Positions 9,729-22,135 of a stretch of 64,000 bases of DNA are shown here, piece after piece. The notes beneath the pieces were generated by a model. That model made no database searches and was not told the DNA's origin. It worked only from the letters and a program-made list of their open reading frames with translations. Within the stretch, counting starts at the first letter, position 1; every line of letters starts with the position of its first letter. This stretch comes from Wolfiporia cocos (Eukaryota > Basidiomycota > Agaricomycetes > Polyporales > Phaeolaceae), in assembly GCA_029448655.1 (NCBI GenBank), contig JACCLO010000006.1:434001-498000 (forward strand), read 5' to 3'. A program made the position numbers and the translations under genes.

Positions 9729-12447
9729 TCATCCGACGACCATGTCGTCTTCGCCAGCCTCGCCCGCCGCGGGTCCGGCGAGACCTTCTTCCTGGGCCGC
9801 ACCAGCTGCCGCGGGCGACGGTGGCGCATTGAGCACCGCGAGCGTGTCCTCGCGAGCGAGCACCGAGATCGCCGAGCGGACCGCAGTTTGCTCAGCATTC
9901 ATGCGCACGGTCCGATCTCGCTCACGCTCAGCACGTCGCTCGGCGCGTGCTTGGGCGTTGTTCGTCCCATTCGCCGCTCCTGTTGGCGCTGCTGCCGCAT
10001 TCCGCGACGAGCCTTCGCCGTGGTGCCCGTGATGGTGCTCGCCATCCTCCTCGGGATCCTTCGCGTTACACCAGAACCGGTGGCCCTCGCTCCATGCGGT
10101 GCTTTGGCACTCCTTGCCACAGTATTTTGCCTTGCGGCACCGCCTGCATTTCGCAAATTCGCGCGGGAACGATTCCCACCGGCCGCACAACACTATAACA
10201 AATTGAGCTGACATGCTCACACAGAAAGAGGATGGACTCACTGTTCGCGCATTGTCTGATCCCACCTCGAGTCTCGTCCTTCCTGCATGCGTTGCGCATG
10301 ATCACGCCCGCCCAGTACTGGATCTCCGGAGGGAGCGACGGCGGCGGGTTAGACGACTCCAGCTCTGCCGTGCTGTGTCGGAACGTGAACCTCTCCACGA
10401 GCGAGAATACATTCGTCATGCGCTGAGAGGCAACAGGCACCGCTGCCGCACCGCTCGCGCTCGACTCCGCACCGGCAGCTGACGCCTTCTCTTTCTCCTT
10501 GCCTCGGCCTGTCGCAGTGTTGATCACTTTCATGAACGTATTAGGCTCCTTGTCCTTCGCCAGAGACGCAGGTCCCTGCACCGTCACTGTAGAGACAGGA
10601 GCAGCGCGGTACATACTCGGCCCAGCGATGGGCTGCGCAAAGCGACCATCGCCTGCGGGGAGCTGAGCAGTGGCAGGGTGGAAAGACGTGCGGGGCTTGT
10701 AGAATGCCTGTCGGACATGGGGATATTTGCTGAGATACGCAAGGAGCTGGAGACTGAGGAGAACATCGGACTCCGTGTATGGGCCTTCAGAGTCACGATG
10801 ATGGTGGTGGTGATGCGGACCAGAGCCCACTGGCCCGTGGGGACCAGTGACGTTGACGCCAATCGCGGGGGTGTTCGTGCCGCGGCTGGTGTGCGTGCGT
10901 CCAGCCCGCACGCCGCCCGCATCGGCACCGGCAGTCACCCGGATCGCGGTGTTTGGCACAGGAGGGACGTTGATGGGTATAACGCGAGGCAAGTTGGTCG
11001 TACCTGCGCGCGGTGTCCTCTCGCCAGTACCATGCGGCTCGGGAAGGCGGGCAGGCTCGATGGCGCCGGGCGCCCCCGGTGGAGCACCCATTGCAAAGTC
11101 GTCGTTGGTCTCCAGAGACACTAGCCCATCCTCGACTCCCACGCCCTCGACGTTCTCGCCTTGTTGCGTAATGATGATGTGCGCGTCACTGTTGATGGAT
11201 GGACCTGTTGTGTTGGTCACCGTGTCAGAAACGATGCCCACCGCCCTGCGTGCATGCACGGTGGGGGCACGAATCGTGCCCGTGGTAGATCCGCGCCGCT
11301 CCGGCGATGGCGTACCGGAGGCGTCGCCGTCGCGGCTGCTCTCGCGGTCCATGTCAACATCGCCGTCATCCTCGGTCTCGGTCTCGGGTCGTGAGTTGTC
11401 TGCTGAGGTTGACGTCGATGCACCACCGGACGCGGCCCCTGCTGATGGTCGGGAGCGATGGCTGCGACGGTGATGATGGTTCGCAGCCGTGACAGGATCC
11501 CACGCGGGCCGTGCGATGATCGTTCCGCTGCGGTCACGGCCGGGCACGACAACGGTGCCCTGGGGCGTGTTGGTCCCACCAGGCGTCTCGTTCGACGAAG
11601 TGTCCGTCGGCGTGTCAGCATCCAGTGCACGAGAAGCCTCCGCAGGAGGCTCGACATCCATGGCTTCGTCCTTGAACAGCCATCAGCATCAGTCGCAGGT
11701 TGCGGAAATCAAAATGATTGACACACCTCCTGCGTCCGCGACTCCGTCGAGATCCTCTGGATCAAACGCTCGCGCTCCAGAGCCCGGGCCAACTCCCGGG
11801 CCTGCTCCCGGGCCTGCTCGCGCTGACGGGCCTCGAGATGTGCTTGCCGCCGCGCAAGACGCTGTTCTCTTGACTCACGCGGCATGCCGCTCGCACTCAC
11901 ACTTGGACCCACCGCGAACCCTTTGCCCACCAGCCACGCCTCCAGGATGCAGCCAACAACGTCGAGGGTCCCCGCTTGGACCACACGCCCTCTGATCGCT
12001 TCGCTTCCACGGACGCCTATATTAACGACGCACTGGAACGCAAGCGAGAAGCGATACTGGGCCTGCTTGTCGAACTGCTTCGGGTTGAGTACAGGCGGCA
12101 GTTTTGGTGGGTACGAGGACGGCGGTGATAGGCCATAGAAGAGCGTCGGGTTCTCTGGGGGCGGGGGAGACATGCAGAAGTCGTGGAGGATGCGTACGAG
12201 GCGCTCGAGGCCGCCGTCCATGGTCATGATCTCGCGGATGCGCGGGGACGTGGAGGTGAGATAGGCGAGGTGGGTGAGGGAGTTGAACAACGGCAGTGAT
12301 GAGTTTGTGTCCAACGCTGGGAAGGACTCGTGAGTGTGCTGATGGACACCGAGCGCGAGCGGACGTACCTCTCCGGTCGTACAACTGCGAGGAGATGCAG
12401 ACACATGCCCGGTTCTGGGCCGGGAAGGCAAAGTTGGATTCCCGCAT
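9729..12447 (-). CDS. MUB1/SamB-type MYND zinc-finger protein
   Basis: In yeast, Mub1 works with the Ubr2-Rad6 ubiquitin ligase on Rpn4; the Aspergillus homologue SamB affects growth polarity and development. Exons on the minus strand: 12447-12369, 12316-11727, 11670-10242 and 10192-9729, giving 853 residues. The conserved N-terminus MRESNFAFPAQNRACVCISS..YDRR leads into LPLFNSLTHLAYLTSTSPRIRE and an armadillo-like block. A Glu/Arg/Gln coiled stretch follows (about residues 190-220), then a long Ser/Thr/Pro-rich low-complexity region, then a conserved block ending in the MYND finger. The MYND Cys/His ligands are visible in CANMLCGRWE, FAKCRRCRKAKYCGKEC and WSEGHRFWC. Splicing at 10242/10192 rebuilds the first Cys pair. 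A His/Glu-rich tail of about 120 residues follows the finger. It lies 343 bp upstream of HSP10 on the same strand. Confidence 0.9.
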
Positions 12448-13477
12448 TGCGCGAAAAGGAGAGGGGGATTAGCTGTGCCAACAGTACTTTCCGAGTGTGC
12501 TGCAGCGGCGAGGGTATTCTGTGGTCGTCGACGGCGGGGTCGGCGGGCGATGGTCGTCGAAGGATGTTGGGGGTCGTCTGCCGCTCGGGCGGTGCGATCT
12601 GACTGAGAGTTATGTGGCCTTGTTTGCCCCTGCCACTCAGGTACCGCGGCCCGCGTCTTGTATAGCCTCCTCACTGCTGACAAAGCATCCCCGCTCACCC
12701 ACAGCTGATCATTCAAGACGATGCTGTAGTAGCGATCATCTATTCTGTGGTGTTTGACCGGTGCGGCAACCGTCTGTCAGCATCTTTTACGATTGATATG
12801 TCACCTGCTTGCAAATGTTCTTGTTCCCGCGTTGCCTGATATTAGACGGCGCATTCTGCTGATGTGAGCATGTGGCATATCGCACGGATATCCTCGTATT
12901 GATGGGGCATTCCACTCCGGATCGCGTGCCACACGGATGTAGCTCCGGCGTTGCATTCAATGCACCTTCTCCACCGAACACCCGAAGACGCGCCAGCCGA
13001 CCGCCTCATGCCCGACTTCTCGCGCGCCTCCTGCTTCGACGCATCTCGGGGCTGGATCTCCCTCGATAAGCTCCTACCGCGGTCCCACGGGCCTCTCGCG
13101 CAATCAAACAACAGGCCGAGCGTCGCGGGACTCTGTGGTGCGCAAGGTCCGCGCGCCGTAGCAGGCGGCCGCGCCCGCCTCGCGACTCCTACAACATCGC
13201 AGGCGTGTCTTCAGTCTACAGACGCCTGTCCATGACCCGGAGCGCAGCAAGGTTCTGGACGTACGGTGCTTAAGTCACATTCATGTTCAGACGCGTACTA
13301 TTTGCTCTCCACTGCCACGATGGTGGCGCGTTGTCGGGATCTATCCGTCATTGTATACCGTGCTACCTCAGACAGGTCTTGGAGCTGAAAGAGCCCCTAT
13401 ACGGATCAGCGATTCGGGCTTCCGTATCTCTCTCGGCCACTGTCACGTTGCATTTCCGAAATCGTTTGAACCTTGCA
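12448..13477. other. Intergenic region upstream of the MUB1-like gene
   Basis: Contains the promoter side of the MUB1/SamB-like gene and then unrecognised sequence. Only short, mutually overlapping open frames are present. It ends at the left edge of the tandem duplication. Confidence 0.5.
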
Positions 13478-14780
13478 TTTCCCCACCGCAGCCCTCGGCG
13501 TGCATGCACAACGCATTCTTGCTCTCTCCGAGATCCGTCCTTGGCGATAAAGACTCTGAATGCATGATATTCAGTACGATGTGGAATCGTCCGGTGACCC
13601 ATCGTACAGTATGTCTCCCACGCCCGAAAAGTGCAGCACAGTGGCATATCCACGCCCAATTTGGTACTTGAGATAACATGTGTAAGTGCGTTTCTGCCTT
13701 CTTCCGTCACTCGAAACAAGGGTCCTGCGCGGACAGATGCGTGAACCCTAAAGCTCATATTATCCGACAGATAGAACACGATAAATCAATCGCGAGAATC
13801 AATCTCACCAACCGCCCAGTCCATCCTGGAGTCGCACTTTGCGCAGAGACAACATCGCCCAGTGCAGAATCGAATCCTGGCGCTTGTTGTGGAGTTCTCG
13901 CCGTTCATACAAAAGGCTCTATATCACCAAGTTCAGTACCCACCGAGATCTAGCGGCGCCTCCTTTCAGTCCAGGGGTTATGTCGTTCTTATCGCTTGTA
14001 TCTCAGAATCGTTCTTGCGACCGCGGACACAGCCACCAGTCGCTGGTATCCCTCTATCGCCTGCGCTGCTCGCTTCCTGTTGCGTGTTCCGTCGCCCACT
14101 GCGCGCTCAAGTCCTGGGAGTCTACCTTTTCTGAGTCGGACTCGGTGCCGCTATAGCAAGAACAGGGCGCGCGACAGGAGTACGAGTTATTCACACTTCG
14201 GGGTGATCTTACGCGTTGCGTATCAAGAGAGAGATAGGCTTTACTAGTTTCCAGCCTTATACGACAAGCCTGTTGCTGTACAAATGTGCGGAGCGGCGAT
14301 AGGATCATGTATGGAAGGTCTCCTAGAACGTAATTGACCTTTTCCCCGTGAAGTTCCTAGCGAAATCGTTGACATTGCACGATGCACATGTGGCTGCTGT
14401 AGGTTTTTTGAGTCGAAGGCCGTGAAAATACTATATTCCAGATAACAGTTAACCCTACTCACCGCAAGGGGAGTTCAGCCGTGGAGAACTTGAAGCGGGA
14501 CACGTCCAAGGGAAATCTATCGTCAAAAAAGGGTACTTGAGGGCAAGACTAGGCTGCAGATTAATAGCGGCGCTCAGTCAGGCTTGGAGGCTGGTCAGCT
14601 ACTGTGCCATACCCACCTCTCAGCGCAGAAGAAACCCCCCAGCCCCCGCCTGCAAGCTTACTTTGCTCATGTCTTCGATCGTAAGACGCAAGTCATATGT
14701 GCAAAACACCCAGCTCCGTCGGTCAGTAATCTCATCTGCCACTGCACTGGGCTTGACGATCCGATCGATGATGATCTCCT

Positions 14781-16228
14781 GTGATTCTACTTAGCCCTAG
14801 AATACCGAATGAACTCTGCAACGAGATCATTGACATACTCGGCGAGGAGTATGCGGATGCTATGCATCTCTACCGGCCTGGTTTCGAAGAAATATCTAAA
14901 CGCTGCCGAGGCACGCTGCATGCATGTTCTCTGACCTGCCGCGCTTGGAATGCTCGGAGTTTACGGCATCTACAGCGTACTCACAGTATAACCAACTCAT
15001 CGCAACTGATTCGCTTTTGTCATCTTCTTGACAGCAAACCAGAGTTTCGGAGGAACATCATTGCACTCTCCATTGATGACACCAATGATAAACCATGGGG
15101 TAATACCTCTCCTTCACTGTTATCCGCTTTTCCAGCCAAGCTTGCAAGAAAGCTGCCGGCAATAAAGCAGCTCAATATCGGTTCCAGCACAGATACATGG
15201 CTACCACCATTACCAAGTCGCAGCAGCTTTTTCATCTGTCTCCGCGAGTTTTCAACCATCACTAGGCTTTCATTGAAGAAAATTACCTTCTCATACTGCA
15301 TCGAATTCTGCCGGCTGATTGGATCTTTTCCTGCGCTAAACAGCCTTTGGTGCCATCGACTGCGGTGGGAAAGTAACCAATTGCCATATGCTCCTTATAT
15401 CACCAAAAGGGCTTCTAAACAATTGGCAAGACTTGACATCTCGTACCTCAGTGAAGACGAGGATTCGATGGAAAATATAGAAGTGTCGTTGCGTTGCATA
15501 TGCAACACTCTTCCCTCTCTGCCTCTTGAAAAAATTCACTTGCTCGCCCCAGATCGCCAAAAAGCATCCCGCAACTGTGTACACTTGGTGAACAAGCTTA
15601 TTCACATGTCAGGGGAACACCTGCGCGAGCTCATAATTGAGCGCTTCATGTTTGACGCAGGCTCGGAGGCATTCAGCCGTGAGTAATTGACATCAGACCA
15701 ACCGAACTATATGATTAACAGACGTCATAGATGATTCCATAGACCTATCATTTTGTCCCAACATCAGATCACTTCCACTTGACATATGTCCAATGGTTGG
15801 TCAATTGGAAAGCCAAGGCTGGATGCTATCATGGCTGGCTCAACTCCCAGACAACTGCCCTTTGGAGTGCATCCAGCTGACAATACGAGAGTTCCCTAGG
15901 GTATGTAATATGGGTGGAGAAACCGTAGCAAGTCGTGATAACTCAAAGATGCTTTTCTTACAGTCAAGTTGTAAAAAAACTTGATGATGAACTATCACGG
16001 CTGTGCGGCCTACGGCCGGAGTCGGTTGATCTGGTATCGAAGGAATGGATTTGGCGAATGCGGAAATCGGTACCGATGTCTCTTCCTGGAGAGCAGCTTG
16101 AGGAATGGAACACAGAAGCATATGCCGAGCATCACGCATCATTCATCTCATATTTTCCAAAACTAAAGGCACAGGGGTTGCTAAAAATGGCATTCATGAA
16201 CAGTATATCAAGGCTGGTTAGACCATAA
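14781..16228 (+). CDS. F-box-like protein, copy A (probably decayed)
   Basis: Resembles the large Agaricomycete family of F-box-like proteins: an N-terminal PNELCNEIIDILGEEYADAM and CSLTCRAWNARSLRHLQR, then leucine-rich-repeat-like segments (LKQLNIG-type, LSLKKITF, LPLEKIHLL). F-box proteins select substrates for SCF ubiquitin ligases. Exon 1 is 14781-15678, exon 2 is 15722-15900, and a third conserved block lies at about 15950-16228. The usual start codon is changed: copy B has ATG where this copy has ATA (Ile), and only a GTG opens the frame. The third block is in a frame that no consensus splice I can find joins to exon 2, and a run of seven A's at 15972-15978 is a plausible indel site. 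A pseudogene is as likely as a working gene. Confidence 0.55.
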
Positions 16229-17794
16229 GAATGGAGTGGCTGAGGTGCGGTGGAACTCGGACACCATATCCTTTGTGTGCCATTGACAACTCTCTTGGAA
16301 CAGACATATATAGTGACTCTGACCAGGAGTAACAGGCCCCGTTTTGATAGATGGAGCATTGATGGCGGAAGCGGTTGCATAACTGTGTAATATCTTGCAC
16401 GCCCATATCATCTTTTTCTTTCACGCACTGTGCATGCTTCCTCCGACTGGTGCTAGCCTGGCGAATCACTGATCCAGTACATCTATGTTTCCCACGTCTT
16501 TCCTCTTACTATACGATTCCTGCGAACTTCGATGCTCATGCAACATAGGTCAACCACGTCGGACACTGCTAAATTCACCCTATGGTATATGTGTATGTGT
16601 ATATGTTCACTCCATAGATGCTCTCGTTGTCTGTAATCAGAATTTACGCTCCTCACGCTCGAATCTCGCTTCGTTGGGTATCGAACCAAATTTCCACATG
16701 TCTGCAATCAAGACTTGAGCTCCTTATGTTCGGATTTTGCCGCGTATTATATAGAATAAACTTCTAAGCACCCGAGCCTTGATTGAGCTCCTGCTACGAT
16801 ATAGCACATGGGGTACGCCCGTACCATAATCGTCGGCTTGCGGCACACTGTTCACACCTCCTCCGCGCATTTTGGCACTCTAGCCTGGTTCTCGCAGAAG
16901 ACTTGGCAGCGGTATGCTGCTCTCACCTGCAAGAGCTCGACGTTCTACGCCATGTACCTGCACGATCAATTGCGAGCCGTTGATTGTTTGGTTTATTTTT
17001 GGCAATTGTCTTCGCATGCTCATACGCATGATGCTCGCAGCCGCTGTAAACCGCTGGTACGCCCCTCAGCATACGCTCCTGTACCTTGGACTTTCACGCA
17101 CGCGTCCCACGACGCATTGTTCCTTTTATTTAGTCGCCCTTAACATCTTCGTACCCGTGATTGCTCGGCGTAATCGCTCACGACGGCCGGTGCTCACACG
17201 CTTCAATCTTCGCCTTCGGCGACGCGTGTCTCATTCTTCTCCCCACCACGCCGCGCACACCTTCTTATCCCCGCGCCACCAGCGCCGTGACAAACGTCAC
17301 TTATAGCTCCTTGGAATCAGCGCGCAAACCACTGTCCAGCACGGGGCCAGAGCGCAGCCGCAATGTCGAATGCTGACACAGGTGACGTCGCAGTGAGCGC
17401 CTCTACTATGTGATTTATCACACGTAAGGAAGACGGCTTGAGAAGCACAGATGGCGGGGCCGGGAGCATGGCATGCAGCGAAGACATCTCGCCACGGGCA
17501 GTCCGCGACAGCGACACGCACGGCCTCAAGGGAGGCATCCACGCAGCAGCAGACAGATGAGCACATCATGCCATTGGCCTTGCAGGCGGGTGCTATCCAC
17601 GCAACCAGGGAGAAGGACCCAATGTCGGCGGTGAGTCGCGTCGATGAGGCCGAGTGCCCAAATAAGACAGGCGCTCCAGATCCGAGATGTCCGGGGCCCA
17701 TACGGCCTGCCCGATGTGGACACGCATGAATGGGATCATGATAGTGCTTTATGATTGAGCAGAGGTGTTCGCCGTTGCTGCCTCTGCGGCCTTT
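16229..17794. other. Duplicated non-coding stretch of unit 1
   Basis: No gene seen. The sequence aligns in blocks with 22136-23369, the promoter side of the MFS gene in unit 2, with many indels. It is therefore best read as a decaying copy of that region. Confidence 0.6.
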
Positions 17795-17892
17795 GTCTCG
17801 CCAGCGCACGAGCCCTGCAAGCTGAGCACACTGCAGATGGTTGGCCTCGTCTCCACATACATGACCGCCATGATCCTCAACATGCGTCCTCA
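17795..17892 (+). pseudogene. Truncated 5' fragment of the MFS transporter gene
   Basis: Matches exon 1 of the MFS gene at 23370-23483: a diverged counterpart of RRLSTLQTVGLISTCTTAMILN can be read here (LSTLQMVGLVSTYMTAMILN). The start codon region is not preserved and the copy stops at the intron 1 position, where unit 2 of the duplication begins. It is a by-product of the duplication breakpoint. Confidence 0.75.
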
Positions 17893-18671
17893 TTTCTCCA
17901 CCGCAGCTTTCGGCATGCTTGCACACAAGGCGCAAAGCGTTCTTGCTCTCTGAGGTCCGTCCTTGGCGACAAAGGCTCTGAATGCATGATATTCAGCATG
18001 CGCATGTGGAATGATCCGGTGACCAACCTTACAGTGTGTCTCCCGCGCCCGTAAAGTGTAACACAGTGGCAAATCCACGCTCAATTCGGTACTCGAGATA
18101 ACATGTGTAAGTGCGTTTCTGCCCTCTTCCTTCACTTGGACCAAACGTTTTGCGCAGACAGATGCGCAAACCCTAAACCTCATATTATCCAACAGAGAAA
18201 GAACCAACCGCAAGAATCAATCTGACCAATTGCCCGGCCCATCTTGGAGCGCCCACTGTAGAAATCCTTACGCTTTCCTGTGTTCTCACAAAAAGGATCT
18301 GCGTTATCAAGGTCAATATCCACCGAGATATAATGGCTCCTCCTTTCAGTTTCTAGCTGTGTCGTTCATATCGCTTGTATCTGGCACTGCGACCGCGGGT
18401 ACCGCTACCAGTCGCTGGTATTCCTATATCACCTGCGCCGACCTCTTCGTGCAACGGGTTCTGTAGCCATCGCGTGCGCAAGTCCCAGGAGTTTGTTTTT
18501 TTCTCAGTCGGACTCGGCGTCGATATGGCAGGAACCGGAGGGACTTCAGTGCCGGAGATGCATCTTTAGAGACACCACAGATGCATCTGAGGCACTCTAA
18601 GCAATCTTAACGCCCAAGCGCGCTGCATAGATGCATATGAATAAAATAAGATGCATCTGCGCAAGAAATAC

Positions 18672-18745
18672 CTGAGCAGGGTTCGAACGCTTGATCTAGG
18701 ATAAGCGAAGTCGCAACCTGTACCACTTCGCCAAATGGTCTTGGT
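18672..18745 (-). other. tRNA-like module inside the MITE, left, minus strand
   Basis: On the minus strand there is an A box TGGCGAAGTGG (18723-18733) and a B-box-like GTTCGAACCC (about 18679-18688), at tRNA-like spacing. A complete cloverleaf cannot be folded by eye. It is best seen as a tRNA-derived Pol III promoter rather than a working tRNA. Confidence 0.5.
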
Positions 18746-19025
18746 ATCCGGTCACATACTTGTCAATATGATCCATTTAATGTCCTCTCATCGCCGTAGC
18801 TGTTAATTGTCAAGTCACACCGCAATGTTCCCATATTGCCCTGTAGGTAATTTATGACAGCATCCTTACCTCATTGCAGATACATATGGGTTGTGGGATA
18901 CATTAATAAAGAGATACATTCTGAGTTCAAAGAACACTTGAGCTTACTGACATATGAGCAGGATGTTAAATTTTTTACAACTGTTATTATATCAGCTACA
19001 TTTGCACAAGACGTTCCTTTCACTA

Positions 19026-19100
19026 ACCACTTTAGCTGAGTGGTTTCAGCTGCTGTTTCACCAAGGTCTCATGGTTCCTGGTTCGATTCCCGGCTTGCGA
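19026..19100 (+). other. tRNA-like module inside the MITE, right, plus strand
   Basis: A perfect A box TAGCTGAGTGG (19033-19043) and a perfect B box GGTTCGATTCC (19080-19090). The D stem GCTG/CAGC pairs fully and the T stem pairs in four of five positions. The anticodon stem and acceptor stem do not pair, so this is a degenerate, SINE-head-like tRNA relic and probably not a decoding tRNA. Confidence 0.6.
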
Positions 19101-19996
19101 TGCTTTATTTTGGTACTAACGGGCGCCTAATTTCTATGACTTAGAGTGCCCCAGATGCATCTGCGGTGTCTCTAAAGATGCATCTGTGGCACTGAAACTC
19201 TACGGAACCGGGCACGCGATAGGAGTATGAGTTGTTTGCATTTGTGGGTGGTTCTGCACGTTGTGGTGCACGTTGCAAGAATTAACGGTTCGAGACAGAC
19301 CTCAAATAAGCTGCCATACAATCCAGCCCGCCCTGATCTTGATACATGACGTGAGTAGCAAGAGAAACATCTAATGCTGCGGGAGCAGATGGCCTCCTCG
19401 GCTTCAGATCAAGGGAGATATAGGCCTTACTAGTACTACTTTCCGGCCTTACGCGACAAACCTGCGGCTGTGCAAATGTGCAGAGGAGCTACAGGATCCT
19501 GTATGGAAGGTCTTCTAGAACATTAATGACTTTTCCTAGTGGAGTTCTTAGCGAAATCGTCGACATGGCTCGATGCACATTTGACTGAGTCGAAGGCCGT
19601 ATCAAGACCAAAATTCATATATTATATCACGACTTATCGCAGGGGGCTCAGCCGCGTAGATACTTAAGCGCGAGACATTCAGGGGAAATTTATCCAGACG
19701 CGCAAGTAAGGAGTGTCTGAGGTCAGAACGAGGGCAAGACTAGGATAGCGGCGCTCAGTCAGACTCAAGAGGTTGGTCGACAACCGCACCATACCCACCT
19801 CTCGACGTAGAAGAATCCCCACCAGCTGCCTCCGGCTGCAAGCTTACTTTGCTCATGCGTTCGATTGTCAGACCTAATTCTTATGTGCAAAACCCCCAGC
19901 TCCGTCAGCTCCGTCGGTCAGTAATCCCATCGGCCACTGTACCAGCCTTGACGATCCGATTGATGATGATCTCTTGTGACTCTACCTAGCCCTAGA

Positions 19997-22135
19997 ATGC
20001 CGAATGAACTCTGCGACAAAGTAATTGATATACTCGGCGAGGAGTATGCGGATGCTATACATCTTGAACTATCGTCTCAACGCTGCCGAGACACGTTATG
20101 TGCATGTTCTCTGACTTGCCGCGCTTGGCATACTCGGAGTTTACAGCATCTACAGCGCACTTACAGTATAACCGCCTCGTCGCAACTGGATCGCTTTTGT
20201 CGTCTTCTTGACAGCAAACCAGAGCTCCGGAGGAGCATCACTGCACTCTCCATTGTTGACAAACCGTGGGGCGACACCTCGCCTTCACCCTTGTCCACCT
20301 TTCCAGCCAGGCTTGCAAGAAAGCTACTAGCATTAAAGCAGCTCAATATCGGTGGCAATACAAATACGCAGCTACCGTTGATGCCAATTCACAGCATCTT
20401 GTTTACCTGCCTCCGCGAGTTTGCAACCATTACCAAGCTTTCATTAAAGATAATCACCTTCTCATCCTGCATCAAATTCTGCCAGGTGATTGGGTCTTTT
20501 CCTGCGCTCAACGACCTTTGGTGCCATCGACTGCGGTGGGAAGACAGGCGGTTGTCATATGCTCCTCATATCACTAAGAGGGCTTCTAAACAATTGACAA
20601 AACTCGACATCTCATATTACAGTGCAAGGGAGGATTCAATGGAAGATGTGGAGGTCCTTTTGCATTGCATATGCAACATTCTTCCCTCTCTGCCTCTTGA
20701 AAGAATTCACTTACTCACTCCGTCTCATCAAAATGCACCCCGCAACTGTGTAGACCTGGTGAACAAGCTGGTCCAAATGTCAGGGGAACACCTGTGCGAG
20801 CTCAAAATCGAGTGTTTCAGGTTTGACGCAGTCTCGATGGCTAGCCGTGAGTAGATAATATCCGACCAACTGAACTATATGATTAACAGATGTCATAGGT
20901 AATTTCATGGACCTATCATTTTGTCCAAATATCAGGTCACTTTCACTTGATATATGTCCAACAGACCAGTCTCGGCGACTCCCCATTCTAGAACGCTGGA
21001 TGCCAATATGGCTCGCTCAACTCCCAGATGACTGCCCTTTGGAGTGCATCCAGATGACATTACGAGGATTCTGTTACGGTTATTTTAATTTTTCGAATAT
21101 CGACAGAACTCACCATTGGACGAATACGATACAGGGACTTGTTGCGCAACCAACTCCCCTGGCTACTTGTGACTCTACTGGGCGCATCCCCGGTTGTACT
21201 AGTCTATAGGGCGCGTTTCATCTTTGGCAGATCCAACTCTGCCACCATTTTGTGTTCATCGTTTATTAGCTGATAGATGGTGTTCAACCGCCATCATTCC
21301 TATCTATCGTCTCAGGTATATCACTACATACCTATCAAACGTCTGGTACTATAGCGTAGATAGTAGCGATGACATCTGGGACAGGCTTGACCCCTAAAAC
21401 CCAACGTAGTATATAAACTCATGTACTTACTGTCGAGGCTCTTCAGCTCGACCTTGTTGTATAAACAAGAAGTCTTATACTCGTTCTCAAACGTAGGAAA
21501 CTACGCTCAGTATTTCTCGCTCGAGCAACTGAACAACTAAGTCCTCGAAGTGCACACTGACTTCTCGGACTTAGGCGAGTCTTATATTCAATTAGACTCG
21601 CATCTGAACAGATTATATCCTCTAACGCGTATTGGATATTAACCGATCTCCTAAGAACTTCATTTAGGACCCGAAGGCATCTAACGAGTATTTGCCTTGC
21701 ATACGGCTACACGCCTACGTGCAGAAGAACGATCTATATTCGCGACTCGAATATACGAACGGGTATCCGACCTGTAACAGATTCCCTGGTACATATCATC
21801 TGAAAAGAAGAAAAACAGCAAAGATCGATAGTCTAGAGATGTCTATCTGGAAATTGGGCTGTCGCAAAATCGATGCTGAACTATCACGGTTGTGTAACCT
21901 ACGGCCGGAGTCGGTTGATCTGGTACCGCTGGAATGGTCATGGCGAGAGGGTAAAATGTCACAGGAGTTTGGTTCTTCAGAGAAGTATGTGGGGAAAGAG
22001 ACACAAGAGACACGAGTAACGCTTGCAAAGTTCCACAAGTCATTCGTCTCATACTTTTCAAAACTAAGAGCACGAGGATTGCTCAAAATGGCACGCCACG
22101 AACGGTATATCAAGGCCGGTCAGACTGATGGATAA
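19997..22135 (+). pseudogene. F-box-like protein, copy B, broken by insertion
   Basis: Paralogue of copy A from the tandem duplication. This copy keeps an ATG at 19997 (MPNELCDKVIDILGEEYADA). Exon 1 is 19997-20846 and exon 2 starts at 20890 with the same intron position as copy A, encoding LSFCPNIRSLSLDICP and WLAQLPDDCPLECIQMTLRG. From about 21085 the homology stops, the frame runs into foreign AT-rich sequence and ends at 21209. Homology to the copy A tail resumes at about 21835 (LSRLCNLRPESVDLVPLEW) and ends at 22135. A shortened protein could still be made from exons 1-2. Confidence 0.7.
21085..21800. mobile_element. AT-rich LTR-like insertion in F-box copy B
   Basis: About 0.7 kb absent from the same place in unit 1. 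It holds a TATA motif (TAGTATATAAACTC, about 21408-21421) followed by sequence resembling the R/U5 part of a fungal retroelement LTR. No protein-coding remnant is clear, and I could not fix TG...CA ends or a target duplication. A solo LTR is one reading; another transposon relic is possible. Confidence 0.35.

Larger units (their letters stand above)
13478..17892. repeat. Tandem segmental duplication, unit 1
   Basis: About 4.4 kb that aligns along its length with 17893-23483. Shared landmarks include GGTACTTGAGATAACATGTG (13662) against its counterpart near 18088, the F-box-like gene, a block at 16850-16980 matching 22440-22560, and a block at 17460-17560 matching 22990-23070. The unit ends inside the MFS gene just after exon 1. 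Both units begin with a similar CACCGCAG(C/T)..TCGGC(A/G)TGC word, which marks the junction. Edges are estimated by eye to within roughly 20 bp. Confidence 0.8.
18539..19203. mobile_element. Non-autonomous hAT-like MITE with 63-bp inverted repeats
   Basis: The ends (18539-18601 and the reverse complement of 19141-19203) match over about 63 bp with few differences. They contain TTCAGTGCC, then two AGATGCATCT palindromes and GGCACTCTAAG. The same octamer GGAACCGG flanks both sides (18531-18538 and 19204-19211), which fits the 8-bp target duplication typical of hAT elements. The corresponding place in unit 1 (about 14156-14168) lacks the insert, an empty-site control. No transposase frame is present, so it would depend on another element. 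Inside are two divergent tRNA-like modules (separate entries). The exact terminal base is uncertain by one or two positions. Confidence 0.85.
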
